Positions 24,942-34,151 of a stretch of 64,000 nucleotides of DNA are shown in pieces (position 1 is the first letter of the stretch; every line of letters starts with the position of its first letter). A program made the translations under genes and the position numbers. The stretch lies in contig NZ_JACAOS010000003.1 of assembly GCF_013386165.1 (NCBI RefSeq), forward strand, positions 414,343 through 478,342, read 5' to 3'. This DNA comes from Pseudomonas gingeri (lineage in GTDB: Bacteria > Pseudomonadota > Gammaproteobacteria > Pseudomonadales > Pseudomonadaceae). The notes below the pieces were generated by a model. It did not search any database. It was given only the letters and a program-made list of their open reading frames with translations, and was not told the DNA's origin.

Positions 24942-26180
24942 ATGACGCCAAAACTCAATACACTGGCCTTGGCAGTGATGGCGTTGTATGCCTCCACCGC
25001 CAACGCCGACGACGCCATGATGCCGACGTTTTCGCTGAGCAGTTTCGGCACGGCCGGTATTGTTCACTCCAGCGAGAAAAACGCCGATTTCACCTCCAGC
25101 ATCTACAAACCCAACGGTGCCGGCCACACCCGTAACTGGGATGCCGATGTCGACAGCCTGATCGGCGCGCAGGTGATCGCCACCTTTACCCCGCAGCTCT
25201 CGGCGGTGGTGCAGGTCATCTCCGAGCAGCGTTACGACAACAGCTACAATCCCTCCCTTGAATGGGCGAACTTCAAGTATCAGTTTTCCCCCGATTTCAG
25301 CGTGCGTGTCGGGCGCACGGTGCAGCCGGCCTTCCTACTCTCCGACAGTCGCAAAGTGGGTTACACGCTGCCCTGGGTGCGTCCGCCGGGTGAGGTTTAT
25401 AGCTTGATACCGGTGACCAGCACCGATGGCATGGACCTCAGTTACCGGCTGCACTTTGCTGAACTCACCAACACCGTGCAGGGCAATTTCGGCCAGAGTG
25501 GTCCGCGCCTGCCGAATAACACCGGCCGCTCCCTGGCCCGGGATTCGTGGGGCATTTCCAATTTGACCGAATACGGGGCCCTGACCACGCGCCTCACCTA
25601 TCAGAAGACCCGCTTGACCCTGGAATCGCTCAATTCACTCTTCGATAGCTTCAGAGGCTTCGGCGAGGAGGGCAATGCCATTGCGGATCGCTACGACACC
25701 AAGGAAAAACCGTTTGATTTCGTCGGTGCGGGAGTCATCTATGATCCGGGCAAGTGGTTTGTCATGGGCGAGTGGGGGCGTACCGACAGCCATGCAGCCA
25801 TCGGTACCATCAGCGCCTGGTACGTCAGCGGTGGCTACCGGATTGAGGCGTTCACGCCTTATGTCACCTATGCGCGGTCAAAGACGACCAGCGCAACCTC
25901 CACCGCAGGCTTGGACACCTCGACGCTATCACCCAGCTTGGCGGCGACAGCCACAGACCTCAACAGCGCGCTCAATACCGTTCTGGCAGGGAACAGCGGG
26001 CAGCAAACCCTGTCGGTCGGCATGCGCTGGGATTTCACCCAGAACATGGATGCGAAGCTGCAGTACGACCGCACGCGGCTGGACCACAACGCCACGGGCC
26101 CGCTGACCAATTTGCAGCCGGGCTATGAGCCGGGAGGCTCGTTCAATCTGTTCAGCCTCGCTGTCGATTTTGTTTTCTGA
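24942..26180 (+). CDS. Outer-membrane porin-like protein
   Basis: A 412-residue protein with a signal peptide ending at STANA (about residue 22). Amphipathic beta strands run throughout, and it ends in Phe (AVDFVF), the outer-membrane insertion signal. Strand patterns such as YQFSPDFSVRVGRT and GMRWDFTQNMDAKLQYDRTR fit a 16-strand-type general porin. Its stop overlaps the next start (TGATG), so it is translated together with the small PstS-like protein. The 192 bp before it hold a small hairpin (24879-24898) but no clear promoter. Confidence 0.8.
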   Translation: MTPKLNTLALAVMALYASTANADDAMMPTFSLSSFGTAGIVHSSEKNADFTSSIYKPNGAGHTRNWDADVDSLIGAQVIATFTPQLSAVVQVISEQRYDNSYNPSLEWANFKYQFSPDFSVRVGRTVQPAFLLSDSRKVGYTLPWVRPPGEVYSLIPVTSTDGMDLSYRLHFAELTNTVQGNFGQSGPRLPNNTGRSLARDSWGISNLTEYGALTTRLTYQKTRLTLESLNSLFDSFRGFGEEGNAIADRYDTKEKPFDFVGAGVIYDPGKWFVMGEWGRTDSHAAIGTISAWYVSGGYRIEAFTPYVTYARSKTTSATSTAGLDTSTLSPSLAATATDLNSALNTVLAGNSGQQTLSVGMRWDFTQNMDAKLQYDRTRLDHNATGPLTNLQPGYEPGGSFNLFSLAVDFVF

Positions 26181-26629
26181 TGGCACTGATCATGGGCTTT
26201 CTCAAACGTGCCGGTTGCACGGTGGCGGGGTTCGCTTTGTGCATGGGCAGCACGCTCGCCATGGCCGAGGTGGTGGTGGTTGTTGCCGCTACCAGCCCGG
26301 TACAGGCGCTGACGCGCAATCAGGTGGCGGACATCTTCCTGGGCAAGACCAATCGCTTTCCCAGCGGCAAACAGGCCATTCCCATCGACCAGACGGAAGG
26401 TTCCACAACCCGTGATGAGTTCTATACCACCTTCACCGGCAAGTCGGCCGCACAGCTCAAGGCGCATTGGTCGAAAATCATTTTTACCGGCCGGGGGCAA
26501 CCGCCGGAAGCGCTGTCCAACAGTGCGGAAGTGAAGAAACGGATTGCCGGGAATCCCGATAGCATCGGCTATATCGAGGCCCGCGAAGTGGATGCCAGCG
26601 TCAGGGCGCTACCCCCCGACCCGCCATAA
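26180..26629 (+). CDS. Small PstS-like periplasmic binding protein
   Basis: A 149-residue protein with a signal peptide (cleavage near AMA, about residue 30). The following domain resembles the N-terminal lobe of phosphate-binding PstS proteins: VQALTRNQVADIFLGK, then IDQTEGSTTRDEFY, and SIGYIEAREVD near the end. It is about half the length of a true PstS, as in the short PBP-like group often coded beside porins and signalling genes. It is coupled to the porin and lies between two genes that share a sensory domain. It may therefore present a ligand to those sensors, although this is only inference. Confidence 0.72.
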   Translation: MALIMGFLKRAGCTVAGFALCMGSTLAMAEVVVVVAATSPVQALTRNQVADIFLGKTNRFPSGKQAIPIDQTEGSTTRDEFYTTFTGKSAAQLKAHWSKIIFTGRGQPPEALSNSAEVKKRIAGNPDSIGYIEAREVDASVRALPPDPP

Positions 26630-26633
26630 GTCT

Positions 26634-29006
26634 TTACCTGCCAGGATCGGTGTTGGCCGCCTGCGCCTGGAGCAGTGCGCCGAACTGATCGGCGGGCACC
26701 GGCTTGTTGAAGTAGAACCCCTGGAACTCGTCGCAGGCGTTGTCACGCAGGAAGTCGGCCTGTGCCCGGGTTTCTACCCCTTGGGCTACTACCGTCAGGC
26801 TGAGAGTTCGGCCCATCGCGATAATAGCCTCGGTCAAGGCTTTGTCTTCCGCCACGCTGGTGACGTCACGGATAAACGAACGATCGATCTTGATCGAGTC
26901 GAGTGGAAACTGTTTCAGCGCCGAGAGTGAAGAGTAGCCAATCCCGAAATCGTCGATGGCGATTCGGATCTTCAGTGTTTTCAGGCCGTTCAATACCCGC
27001 AGCGCATTTTTGACATCCTGCATGAGCAGGCTCTCGGCAATCTCCAGTTCCAGCAGGCTGGCGTCCATACCGGTTTCTGCCAGTATCGCGGCGAGGTCGA
27101 TGAGTAAATTGTCATCGACAAACTGACGGGCCGTCAGGTTGACCGCGATTCCCAGATGCGGCAGCCCCTGCTGTTGCCAGGTGATGTTTTGCAGGCAGGC
27201 GGTCCTCAGTACCCACCTGCCGATGGGCACGATCAAGCCGGTTTCCTCGGCGACGGGGATAAATTGCATGGGCGCTATCAGCCCCAGGTCCGGGTGTTCC
27301 CAGCGCAACAGCGCTTCCATGCCGGTGATCCGACCACTGCCGATATCGCGCTTGGCCTGATAGTGGAGTCGGAACTCGTTACGTTCCAAGGCGTGGCGCA
27401 AGCCGAGTTCCAGGGTCAAGCGTTCCAGCGACTCGGCGTTGAGTTTCTCGGAGTAGAACTGGAAGTTGTTTTTACCCTGTTGCTTGGCCTGATACATGGC
27501 GATATCGGCGTTTTTTGTCAGTGTCTGTTCGTCCAGGCCGTCCTGCGCATAGAGGCTGATGCCGACACTGGCGGTCACCCGAAACTCTTTGCCGTGAAGG
27601 TTGAAAGGCTTGGCAATGGCCGAGAGGATTTTTTGTGCGGTATTCGCCACATACTTGGCCTCGGACAGCTCCGGCAGCAAGACCACGAATTCGTCGCCAC
27701 CCAGGCGGGCGACGATATCGCTGGCGCGCAGACAGGCCTTGAGGCGCAGCGCGACTTCTTGCAGCAGTTGGTCACCGGCATGGTGGCCCAGCGTATCGTT
27801 GATGTGTTTGAAACGGTCGAGGTCCAGGAACAACACTGCCAGTTGTCGATGATAACGGCGCGCTTCACTGATGTTCTGGCTCAACAGTTTGCTGAACAGA
27901 CTGCGATTGGGCAGCGCCGTGAGGCCGTCGTGATAGGCGAGGTACTCGACACTCTCGGCATAGGCCACTTTGTCTTCGGCGGCGCGCAAGCGACTTTGTG
28001 CCAACTGCCAGTTCATGCGGCTCAGCAGGCCGGCCAGGAGCACCAGCAACAGGCTGCCGGCGGCGGCACGCCAGAGGTAAGTCCGCGCTTGCCGGTTCAC
28101 GGCGGCCAGGCGTTCTTCGGCGGATAATCCGACAATCACCGCCAGGGGAAAATCATAGAGCTGGCGCACGCTGGTGTAGCGTTGCACGCCGTCCCAGGCG
28201 TTGGTCGAAAGCCGTGCTTCGGTGTCTTCGTTGTTTGGAGCCAGTGCCGCGTAGTTGACAACATCGCCAGCCAGCACTGAATCCCCGGTACGCCGTGCCC
28301 GGAAGATACCGTCGGTTCCCAGCAGGCCGAGTACGCCCTGATCACCGAGTTTCGAGTCGTCATAACTGCTGACGAAATAGGCCGCGTCGACCTCGACCCG
28401 GGCAATGCCGGAGAAGGTACCGTCCGTTGCATTGAGGCGACGGCTGAAGCGCAGTCGCCATTCTCCCGTCAGTGGATTTTTCCAGGGGCGACTGATCAGC
28501 AGCGTATCGTTGTGCCGCAGTGTTTGCTGTTCATCCGGCTCGGTGATATTGCCCGCCTCGTTGACGCGAGTGCTCGCCACGGGCTCACCGTCCGGGTTGA
28601 GCACACTGACATCAAACAACAGGGCCGGAGGCAACAAGGCCCGCTCTTTGAGCTTGGGCAGGGGATTGCGTTCACCCTCGGCCTCATAGGTGTATTTGAC
28701 CAGCTTGAGGGTTTGATCGATTTCACGAACGGCGCGCAACATCTGTGCTTCGTAGGTGGCGCTGATCTCCAGGCTGGTGGTGGCTGCGCTGCGTTGTGCC
28801 CGGGTCTGTTCTATCTTGATGAGGTAGAGGGTGGCCGACCAGATGGCCAGCACCAGCAGGGCAGCCAGCAGCGGGAATGAAATGTAGGCTTCCTTGATCG
28901 GCTCCAGAACACGCCGAAAGAGACTGCTGCGGATCTCGGAAAGGGACGCGACGGGCGTTGCGCTATCGGGAATCGATCTCCGTCCATTGGTCCGTTGGAT
29001 CGACAT
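26634..29006 (-). CDS. Cache-like sensor with GGDEF and EAL domains (c-di-GMP enzyme)
   Basis: A 790-residue membrane protein. The transmembrane helix (45-65), periplasmic sensor (70-310) and second helix (315-335) match the neighbouring histidine kinase. A GGDEF domain with intact GGDEF at 436-440 and an inhibitory RxxD site (Arg428, Asp431) follows. An EAL domain begins with EALLRW at 564. Both catalytic motifs are intact, so it could make or break c-di-GMP. It is convergent with the porin-PBP pair, ending 5 bp from it. It has almost certainly arisen with the kinase by duplication of the sensory half followed by output exchange. Confidence 0.92.
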   Translation of the reverse strand: MSIQRTNGRRSIPDSATPVASLSEIRSSLFRRVLEPIKEAYISFPLLAALLVLAIWSATLYLIKIEQTRAQRSAATTSLEISATYEAQMLRAVREIDQTLKLVKYTYEAEGERNPLPKLKERALLPPALLFDVSVLNPDGEPVASTRVNEAGNITEPDEQQTLRHNDTLLISRPWKNPLTGEWRLRFSRRLNATDGTFSGIARVEVDAAYFVSSYDDSKLGDQGVLGLLGTDGIFRARRTGDSVLAGDVVNYAALAPNNEDTEARLSTNAWDGVQRYTSVRQLYDFPLAVIVGLSAEERLAAVNRQARTYLWRAAAGSLLLVLLAGLLSRMNWQLAQSRLRAAEDKVAYAESVEYLAYHDGLTALPNRSLFSKLLSQNISEARRYHRQLAVLFLDLDRFKHINDTLGHHAGDQLLQEVALRLKACLRASDIVARLGGDEFVVLLPELSEAKYVANTAQKILSAIAKPFNLHGKEFRVTASVGISLYAQDGLDEQTLTKNADIAMYQAKQQGKNNFQFYSEKLNAESLERLTLELGLRHALERNEFRLHYQAKRDIGSGRITGMEALLRWEHPDLGLIAPMQFIPVAEETGLIVPIGRWVLRTACLQNITWQQQGLPHLGIAVNLTARQFVDDNLLIDLAAILAETGMDASLLELEIAESLLMQDVKNALRVLNGLKTLKIRIAIDDFGIGYSSLSALKQFPLDSIKIDRSFIRDVTSVAEDKALTEAIIAMGRTLSLTVVAQGVETRAQADFLRDNACDEFQGFYFNKPVPADQFGALLQAQAANTDPGR

Positions 29007-29139
29007 GCTGTGCTCCCTGCGTTGTACCGACGCCCCGGACCGGCGGGCATTTGCAGGAAACTATAGACCACAAACCGTTGCGGCCTTGCGCTTGGCTGAA
29101 TAACGGTAGCCTGGGGATTGCTGGGCTCAGTTGGGGGGA

Positions 29140-29219
29140 TTAATGCAGGTTGTTGCAGAACCGCCGAATGGCTTCGCAGGCCTGTCGTAAGGCGTCGTTG
29201 TCGAGAACATAGGCGATGC
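29140..29219 (-). pseudogene. 3' remnant of an aminotransferase gene
   Basis: On the minus strand this 80-bp stretch encodes the last 25 or so residues of an aminotransferase (AYVLDNDALRQACEAIRRF then CNNLH and stop). It closely matches the C-terminus of the enzyme at 16405-17619 (AYALDDEALGRACEAIQRF). The similarity stops abruptly at 29219, where unrelated sequence begins. It marks the left junction of the AT-rich island. Confidence 0.8.
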
Positions 29220-29474
29220 CTCAGGCTCCCATGGGTTGGCCGCCGAAAATTGATGCAATTGTTTGGGGCCAAGTCCCCTGGGTCTTTTGGTGGAGGCTAT
29301 TCGGTCCTGGAATGAGATGGTGTGGATTAATTGTGAAACGATCCTCATTTCGACAGAGGGCGTCGGTGTAGCTGCTGTCTAGCGGGTGAGTAGCTAGCGC
29401 AATGAAGTTCGCCATTTTTGACTCAATCGGGTGATCAAGGCAAAGTGCCAGCTTCCAAACGCTGGGAAATCGAC

Positions 29475-30425
29475 ATGGACCGCACAACCTATCTTTACCA
29501 GGACGACATCAGGAACTTTGTGACCTGGTTGGTGGCTAACCTACCGACAATGCCGGTACACCTTAAGTTTCGTAAAAGCAGGAATTACGTCCCAGATGGC
29601 TTGGATAAGATCGTCACAGGGATTCAAGGCGCTCAGGCTTGTTATCAATGGGCAGGCGATTGGGCAACGGTGAGTGCAACGCTTAAAGGTTTTAGGCAAG
29701 CAATACGCCTTTATGCACTAGCTGGCGACGATGCCGAGACTTACACGGTCTGCCGGGAAATCCTAAAGTGGGGAGGCGTCGACAACGCAAGCACCATTAG
29801 TTTTCTTGATGAGCGCAAATCTCAGAGAGACTTGGCCGCTTACCTGTTGCGAGTGGAACCACTACTTGTGCTCGACAGAGCCAACCGGCTTTCCGACATT
29901 ACGGAAGAAAAAGTTCCGGCCTATAATTCAGGGTTGACAAAAATTCATGCTTTGTTCGACACCACCGGCTCTCCTATCTATGACGGTCGTGTAGGTGCGG
30001 CAATTGCTACCCTTTACCATCTCTATCGGGAAACCTTGATAGGAACCACTCACCCTCCCGCAGACCATAGGCAGTTTGCCATGGATGCAGGTCAAGGATG
30101 TCAAATTCGGGACCCGCGCCTACTTGGGCTAGGATTCGCAGGTACTCCAATACTTCGCCGTCAGAGGCCTGCGGAGTGGGCCCGGCGGCAAGTTCAACTT
30201 GGCTGGATTATGCGGGATGTCCTTGATAAATCGCCGAACCTTTTTTCCAACCTTTTGGAAATGAATCAGCGATGCCACTGCTTTGAAGCAGGGCTTTTCA
30301 TGATGGGGTACGACTTGCGTGCGCTCGTACCTGGAGGGTGGCAGATACCCGAGCCCCGCCAGTTGGTAGCAAAAAGGGAATCGATGAGGAAGTCTGCTGC
30401 GAAGCATCGGGCGCGGCCCAAATAA
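29475..30425 (+). CDS. Hypothetical protein, island gene
   Basis: A 316-residue protein that I do not recognise. It is predicted soluble with no signal peptide. It shows TKIHALFDTTGSPIYDGRVG near residue 180 and a very basic C-terminus (KRESMRKSAAKHRARPK). The ATG at 29475 is weakly supported by GGGAAATCGAC upstream. It is the first gene after the aminotransferase remnant and faces two other unknown or defence-like genes on the opposite strand. The intact frame and balanced codon use support a real gene. A nucleic-acid-related role is suggested only by the basic tail. Confidence 0.6.
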   Translation: MDRTTYLYQDDIRNFVTWLVANLPTMPVHLKFRKSRNYVPDGLDKIVTGIQGAQACYQWAGDWATVSATLKGFRQAIRLYALAGDDAETYTVCREILKWGGVDNASTISFLDERKSQRDLAAYLLRVEPLLVLDRANRLSDITEEKVPAYNSGLTKIHALFDTTGSPIYDGRVGAAIATLYHLYRETLIGTTHPPADHRQFAMDAGQGCQIRDPRLLGLGFAGTPILRRQRPAEWARRQVQLGWIMRDVLDKSPNLFSNLLEMNQRCHCFEAGLFMMGYDLRALVPGGWQIPEPRQLVAKRESMRKSAAKHRARPK

Positions 30426-30589
30426 CAAGTGCTTTCTTAACAGAGGTACCGTCTTATGGCGACTCCTGTTCGTACTATCAATCGCTCCTGATTTGGTATG
30501 ACGCTACCCGGCGGCCCCTAGCCACAGAGCATGAGCAGTCTGTCAGAGCCTCACAAGGAAAAATGCAATTCGGAGCACTTAATACCCTG

Positions 30590-31639
30590 TTATTGGTTCG
30601 TGAGGTGCTTATACAGAAGTTCTCGTGCTTCGACTTCTTCCTCCGCTTCCTCTGGAAACGCTCCAGAGATGGCCATTCTTTTCAAATGTTCGACTCTTGG
30701 TAGGGGAAAGCCATTGCTCGAACAGTGCTCTGATAACCAGTGATATGTTGTAATTGTTAGGTGGGTAAGTGGCTCGGTCTGATATTTTGGAGCCACATAC
30801 GAGGTGCTTATTAATAGCGAGGCTGCGAGCCGGCGACTCATGTCCTGCGTGTATGTCGGGTGTGTCTGTGCAAATAATTTAGCTATATGTTCAACAAGGG
30901 AGACAATATACGTCAACAAATAGGGCAGGCGGGAGTAGAGGAAGGCCCACTGTGTTAAAGTCTGGTCTTTTTGCGAGAAAATAAAGTTAATGTTGTATTG
31001 TTCTGTTTTTATTGCTTTATGGTCGGTAAATAAATGCATTGCTTTGTTGCATATGCTATCAAAGCTGTCTTGCTCGGCTTTGTCATAACGAAGTTTTGCT
31101 ATATAATTGGCATTCAGTCGTGAAGTTTCCCCTATGATGTCCAGTACCTTTTGGATGCGACGCGTATGACCATCTATGCCACCTGCATTCTGTGGGCGTA
31201 GCTTTGAAGGGTCATCAGCAATCATATTTGCGAATGATTTTTTGTCCGCTACCACCGACTCAAGAAGGTAAAGGCTCTCTTGGAATGGCTTTCTTAGTAG
31301 CATATATGCTATGGCGAGCTTGCCCTTTCTAGATGCTTCGAGTGCTTCGAAAATACAGTGAAGCATATCCGATAACACCGCTGGAAAGGCCATGGTGACG
31401 AGCACATCAACTTCATCATCCATACGCCCGCTTAGTTTCAGCCACTCAATCAAATCATCAGCTTGATCGAGCGCAGATTTATCCTGCTCGTCATTAAGAG
31501 ATATGCTAGTAACGAATATTTCCTGCTTCGTTCCTGATGCCAGTAACTGGGCTAATACATCGTGTGCTGCAAAGCAAAATTTGTAGGCTGCGTGAAATTG
31601 CTCTGGCAGTACGGTGTTGTCTTCTAATAGTCTTTTCAT
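30590..31639 (-). CDS. Hypothetical all-helical protein, island gene
   Basis: A 349-residue protein in AT-rich DNA unlike its surroundings. It appears all-alpha with no signal peptide. Segments such as LAIAYMLLRKPFQESLYLLE and SICNKAMHLFTDH recall HEPN-like or DUF5677-like helical proteins, but I cannot assign a family. It precedes nothing on its strand for 760 bp and lies between the 316-residue unknown and the ApeA-like protein. Codon use is rich in A/T-ending codons, consistent with horizontal transfer. Confidence 0.6.
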   Translation of the reverse strand: MKRLLEDNTVLPEQFHAAYKFCFAAHDVLAQLLASGTKQEIFVTSISLNDEQDKSALDQADDLIEWLKLSGRMDDEVDVLVTMAFPAVLSDMLHCIFEALEASRKGKLAIAYMLLRKPFQESLYLLESVVADKKSFANMIADDPSKLRPQNAGGIDGHTRRIQKVLDIIGETSRLNANYIAKLRYDKAEQDSFDSICNKAMHLFTDHKAIKTEQYNINFIFSQKDQTLTQWAFLYSRLPYLLTYIVSLVEHIAKLFAQTHPTYTQDMSRRLAASLLISTSYVAPKYQTEPLTHLTITTYHWLSEHCSSNGFPLPRVEHLKRMAISGAFPEEAEEEVEARELLYKHLTNQ

Positions 31640-31966
31640 TCAATATCTCCGTATTTTTCGCCGTGAAGCTATGTGGATGTTGATATTAGTGGTAATTCTA
31701 CTCGGTAAGTTATCGTTAACTAAACCTGTTTTTTACCTAGAGCATCAGATTTCGGTTGAAGACCACCTAAGAGGAGCGCGCAGCAGGCTGTAGTCGAATT
31801 TTGCGTAAAATAAACGTGTCCAATTTTCTGTTAGGAGTATATTCGCAACCATCACCGCAGACAAAGATCAGACCTTTTATTTGTTTTTGCTCAAGCGTTT
31901 AGCTGCTAAGTAAGAGTTATTGATATCTGTCTCCTTTGTCGCTGAGATGCGATCAGGGTATCAAAT
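31640..31966. other. AT-rich intergenic region of the island
   Basis: These 327 bp hold no open frame that I can support, no tRNA and no recognisable repeat. They contain the upstream region of the 349-residue gene and the 3' flank of the ApeA-like gene. Confidence 0.6.
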
Positions 31967-33622
31967 TTATTTATTTGAAATAATAAGTACCCCATAAAGC
32001 TCTTTGGTTTCGCCTGCGCACTCGAAATAGGCCATATCAATACTTCTTATCCTTTCTTTTGATATATTAAAAATATCCTCAAATGAGTTTTGCCTCGTTA
32101 ATTTTTTATTGCGCCAATCCCTGTAAATTTGAGAATATTTTTCTGAGTAATCCAAGACTCTATCTGGGGTTTCGACAAAGCAAGCATGTAATTTTAACGA
32201 TGCAGTACTTGAAATTTTATCAAATAAGGATTGTGATACCTGAAGAAATGAGTCAGGCTCCACCATTCTCTGAAGATGAATGCTATTCAGCTCTTTGTCG
32301 TACCTCAATTCGTTGAGTGTGCCGAATAGGCTTTTTGTAAATGTTTCAACAGTAATGCCAAAATCAACTAGTGCGTGATGTGTTAAAAGTAGCGCTAGTC
32401 TTTGGGTTATGGAGTGGATTTTCTCATATGGATGTTTTACTAAGTCAACGTTATCACCGTGGGCGATTGTATCTCTGATTTCTTTTATTTGCTTGAAATC
32501 GTCGTTAGATAGGTTGATTATCTTAATGACGTCAGTGTCGGTGTTTTCAATTAGATAGTTATACTTGTCAATAAGGCTCAAGGTTCGCCGCTTTGGTAGC
32601 GCGGACTCAATGATTGGCCTGATGTCTGCAAGCTGTTCTGAAGTTGGTGGGTTCCTAATTGCATTCAAAGCCTCAAGTGCAGCGTCAATTTTCTCGATTT
32701 TATCATTTGAAGGTCTTATATTGTTCTCTTTGGTTAGCTTGCTGGCATAGCCATCTAGTAAGCTAACATAGCCTAATACTTTATATTCCCAGAAACCCTC
32801 ATGTCGTTGCATTCCAGCCAGTCGGACCCATTGGGTTTTGCGAAAGCTTGAATTATAATAGCGTTCGAATATAGTTTGCCACGAACCATCGATGGTCGAC
32901 CTAAATATTAAAGCATTACGCCAAAATGCACCTTCGTCAAAATCTCTGCCATATTTTTTAAATGCGGGGTAATACAGTGGGGCCGAATAGTTGCTCTCGC
33001 TTTTTATCCATATATTTGAAATAGAAATAGGGTATGCAATGAGGATTGATAAAAGGCCTGAGAGCTCAAGTGGCTTATTTTTAATGTCGGACAATGAAAA
33101 TTCACCATCAGATTTCGTAAAAATAAAATTTACATGCTCGTGTATTGTGCGCTCCTCGCGATGTTTACTAATTGAAGAATAAATTTCGCTTTTCAGAGAG
33201 AATCTATCACCTTCATTTTCAATGCTGGCTAAGATTTGTGGAGGGGGAGATGACCAAGTCAAGTTGTCACCTGGGCTTCCTTTTACGTATTGGTCGTGCA
33301 TAAACCAGTCGGAAATATCTGCATATTTTACTACTATTTCGTTAATATTGGATATTATACCTCCGCCCACCATCATACTTGAATGTATGGTGTATTCTTG
33401 ATAGGTGCAGTTTGTAAGAGTAAACGTTTCGCCGGTTTTTGTTTTGGCCTTTAGATGTGGCTCTCCATCCGGCCTTATAAAGCCCCTCGCTGGGTCAAGG
33501 TTGATGCGTGGAAAATTCCCTCCTCCAAAATGTAAAATTCCCGTCCCAAGGGTGCCGTAACCGTCAAGGTATATTTCTACTTCGTGCTCGTATTGCTTTG
33601 AAAAATCGATTTCACTATTCAT
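31967..33622 (-). CDS. ApeA-like HEPN protein, candidate abortive-infection defence
   Basis: A 551-residue protein in strongly AT-rich DNA. The N-terminal half is beta-rich (LDGYGTLGTGILHFGGGNF and following, residues about 15-205), resembling the ApeA N-terminal domain. The C-terminal half is helical and contains a HEPN R-x4-H motif (Arg383 to His388, EIRDTIAHGD), the active site of HEPN ribonucleases. ApeA proteins are single-gene anti-phage systems thought to act by RNA cleavage. The match is by architecture and motif only. The gene stands alone on an apparent island, which fits a defence role. Confidence 0.62.
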   Translation of the reverse strand: MNSEIDFSKQYEHEVEIYLDGYGTLGTGILHFGGGNFPRINLDPARGFIRPDGEPHLKAKTKTGETFTLTNCTYQEYTIHSSMMVGGGIISNINEIVVKYADISDWFMHDQYVKGSPGDNLTWSSPPPQILASIENEGDRFSLKSEIYSSISKHREERTIHEHVNFIFTKSDGEFSLSDIKNKPLELSGLLSILIAYPISISNIWIKSESNYSAPLYYPAFKKYGRDFDEGAFWRNALIFRSTIDGSWQTIFERYYNSSFRKTQWVRLAGMQRHEGFWEYKVLGYVSLLDGYASKLTKENNIRPSNDKIEKIDAALEALNAIRNPPTSEQLADIRPIIESALPKRRTLSLIDKYNYLIENTDTDVIKIINLSNDDFKQIKEIRDTIAHGDNVDLVKHPYEKIHSITQRLALLLTHHALVDFGITVETFTKSLFGTLNELRYDKELNSIHLQRMVEPDSFLQVSQSLFDKISSTASLKLHACFVETPDRVLDYSEKYSQIYRDWRNKKLTRQNSFEDIFNISKERIRSIDMAYFECAGETKELYGVLIISNK

Positions 33623-34020
33623 ATGGCTTTCGGTTAGTGAGGATGAGATAAGTGTGTTGTGTACTTATAGACTAGATAACACCTAAATTCATCGTCCTCG
33701 ACGGAAAGTTACGACCAAGGCGTCGCGGGGTTTCAACCTATGAAGCAGAGCGTCGTAAGAAAAAAATGAAACGATTACGCTAGGTTACGCGAGCAGCTAA
33801 TCTGGTTATCCACTTTCGTGGTCGCCGAAATCATGCCGCGAGTGGCCTGCCCGCGCTGGCTCTTGAAGCGCCCCCAAAAACAACGAATGCGGTACATCAG
33901 GCACGACGAAGTGAAGGGCTTTACAGTTTCTGTGTGGCTGAGTGTGGTTTCGACAAGCCCACTCTTGGTCCTCCAACAAAAACGCCATTCATGGTGAGTG
34001 GCGCTTTTGTTTGTTCGTGG
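33623..34020. other. Gene-free right flank of the island
   Basis: No supported gene is present. The stretch includes the first copy of a diverged repeat (33873-33964) and a terminator-like hairpin at 33979-34012 that is homologous to the one at 37880-37910. Confidence 0.6.
33873..33964. repeat. Diverged repeat, copy 1
   Basis: From CCCAAAAACAA to AAGCCCACTC this block matches 35168-35267 with indels (shared GGTACATC, ACGACGAAGTGA, GGCTGAG, CGACAA). Neither copy has a supported gene. The type recurs in pseudomonad intergenic DNA. Confidence 0.6.
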
Positions 34021-34136
34021 TTACTTTTCCAGCACGACCAGCGATTTGCCTTTCTGCACGATGTGCGCCGCCGGTTCCGATGCTTCACACATCGCTAATG
34101 TGTTTCGCCAAATGGACAACACCCGCAGGGATAAAC
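34021..34136 (-). pseudogene. Decayed 3' end of a cupin gene
   Basis: On the minus strand this matches the last 40 or so codons of the cupin gene at 37922-38389, including VVLEK and stop, with substitutions and small indels that break the frame. The similarity continues into the downstream terminator. It is in the same orientation as the intact copy 3.9 kb away. Confidence 0.75.
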
Positions 34137-34151
34137 ATAACCTGTTCGACT

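Noticed and set aside
33806..33988. Short minus-strand frame of 60 residues in the island flank
   Set aside because: No ribosome-binding site is present, and it spans the diverged repeat and a terminator. It is more likely non-coding.
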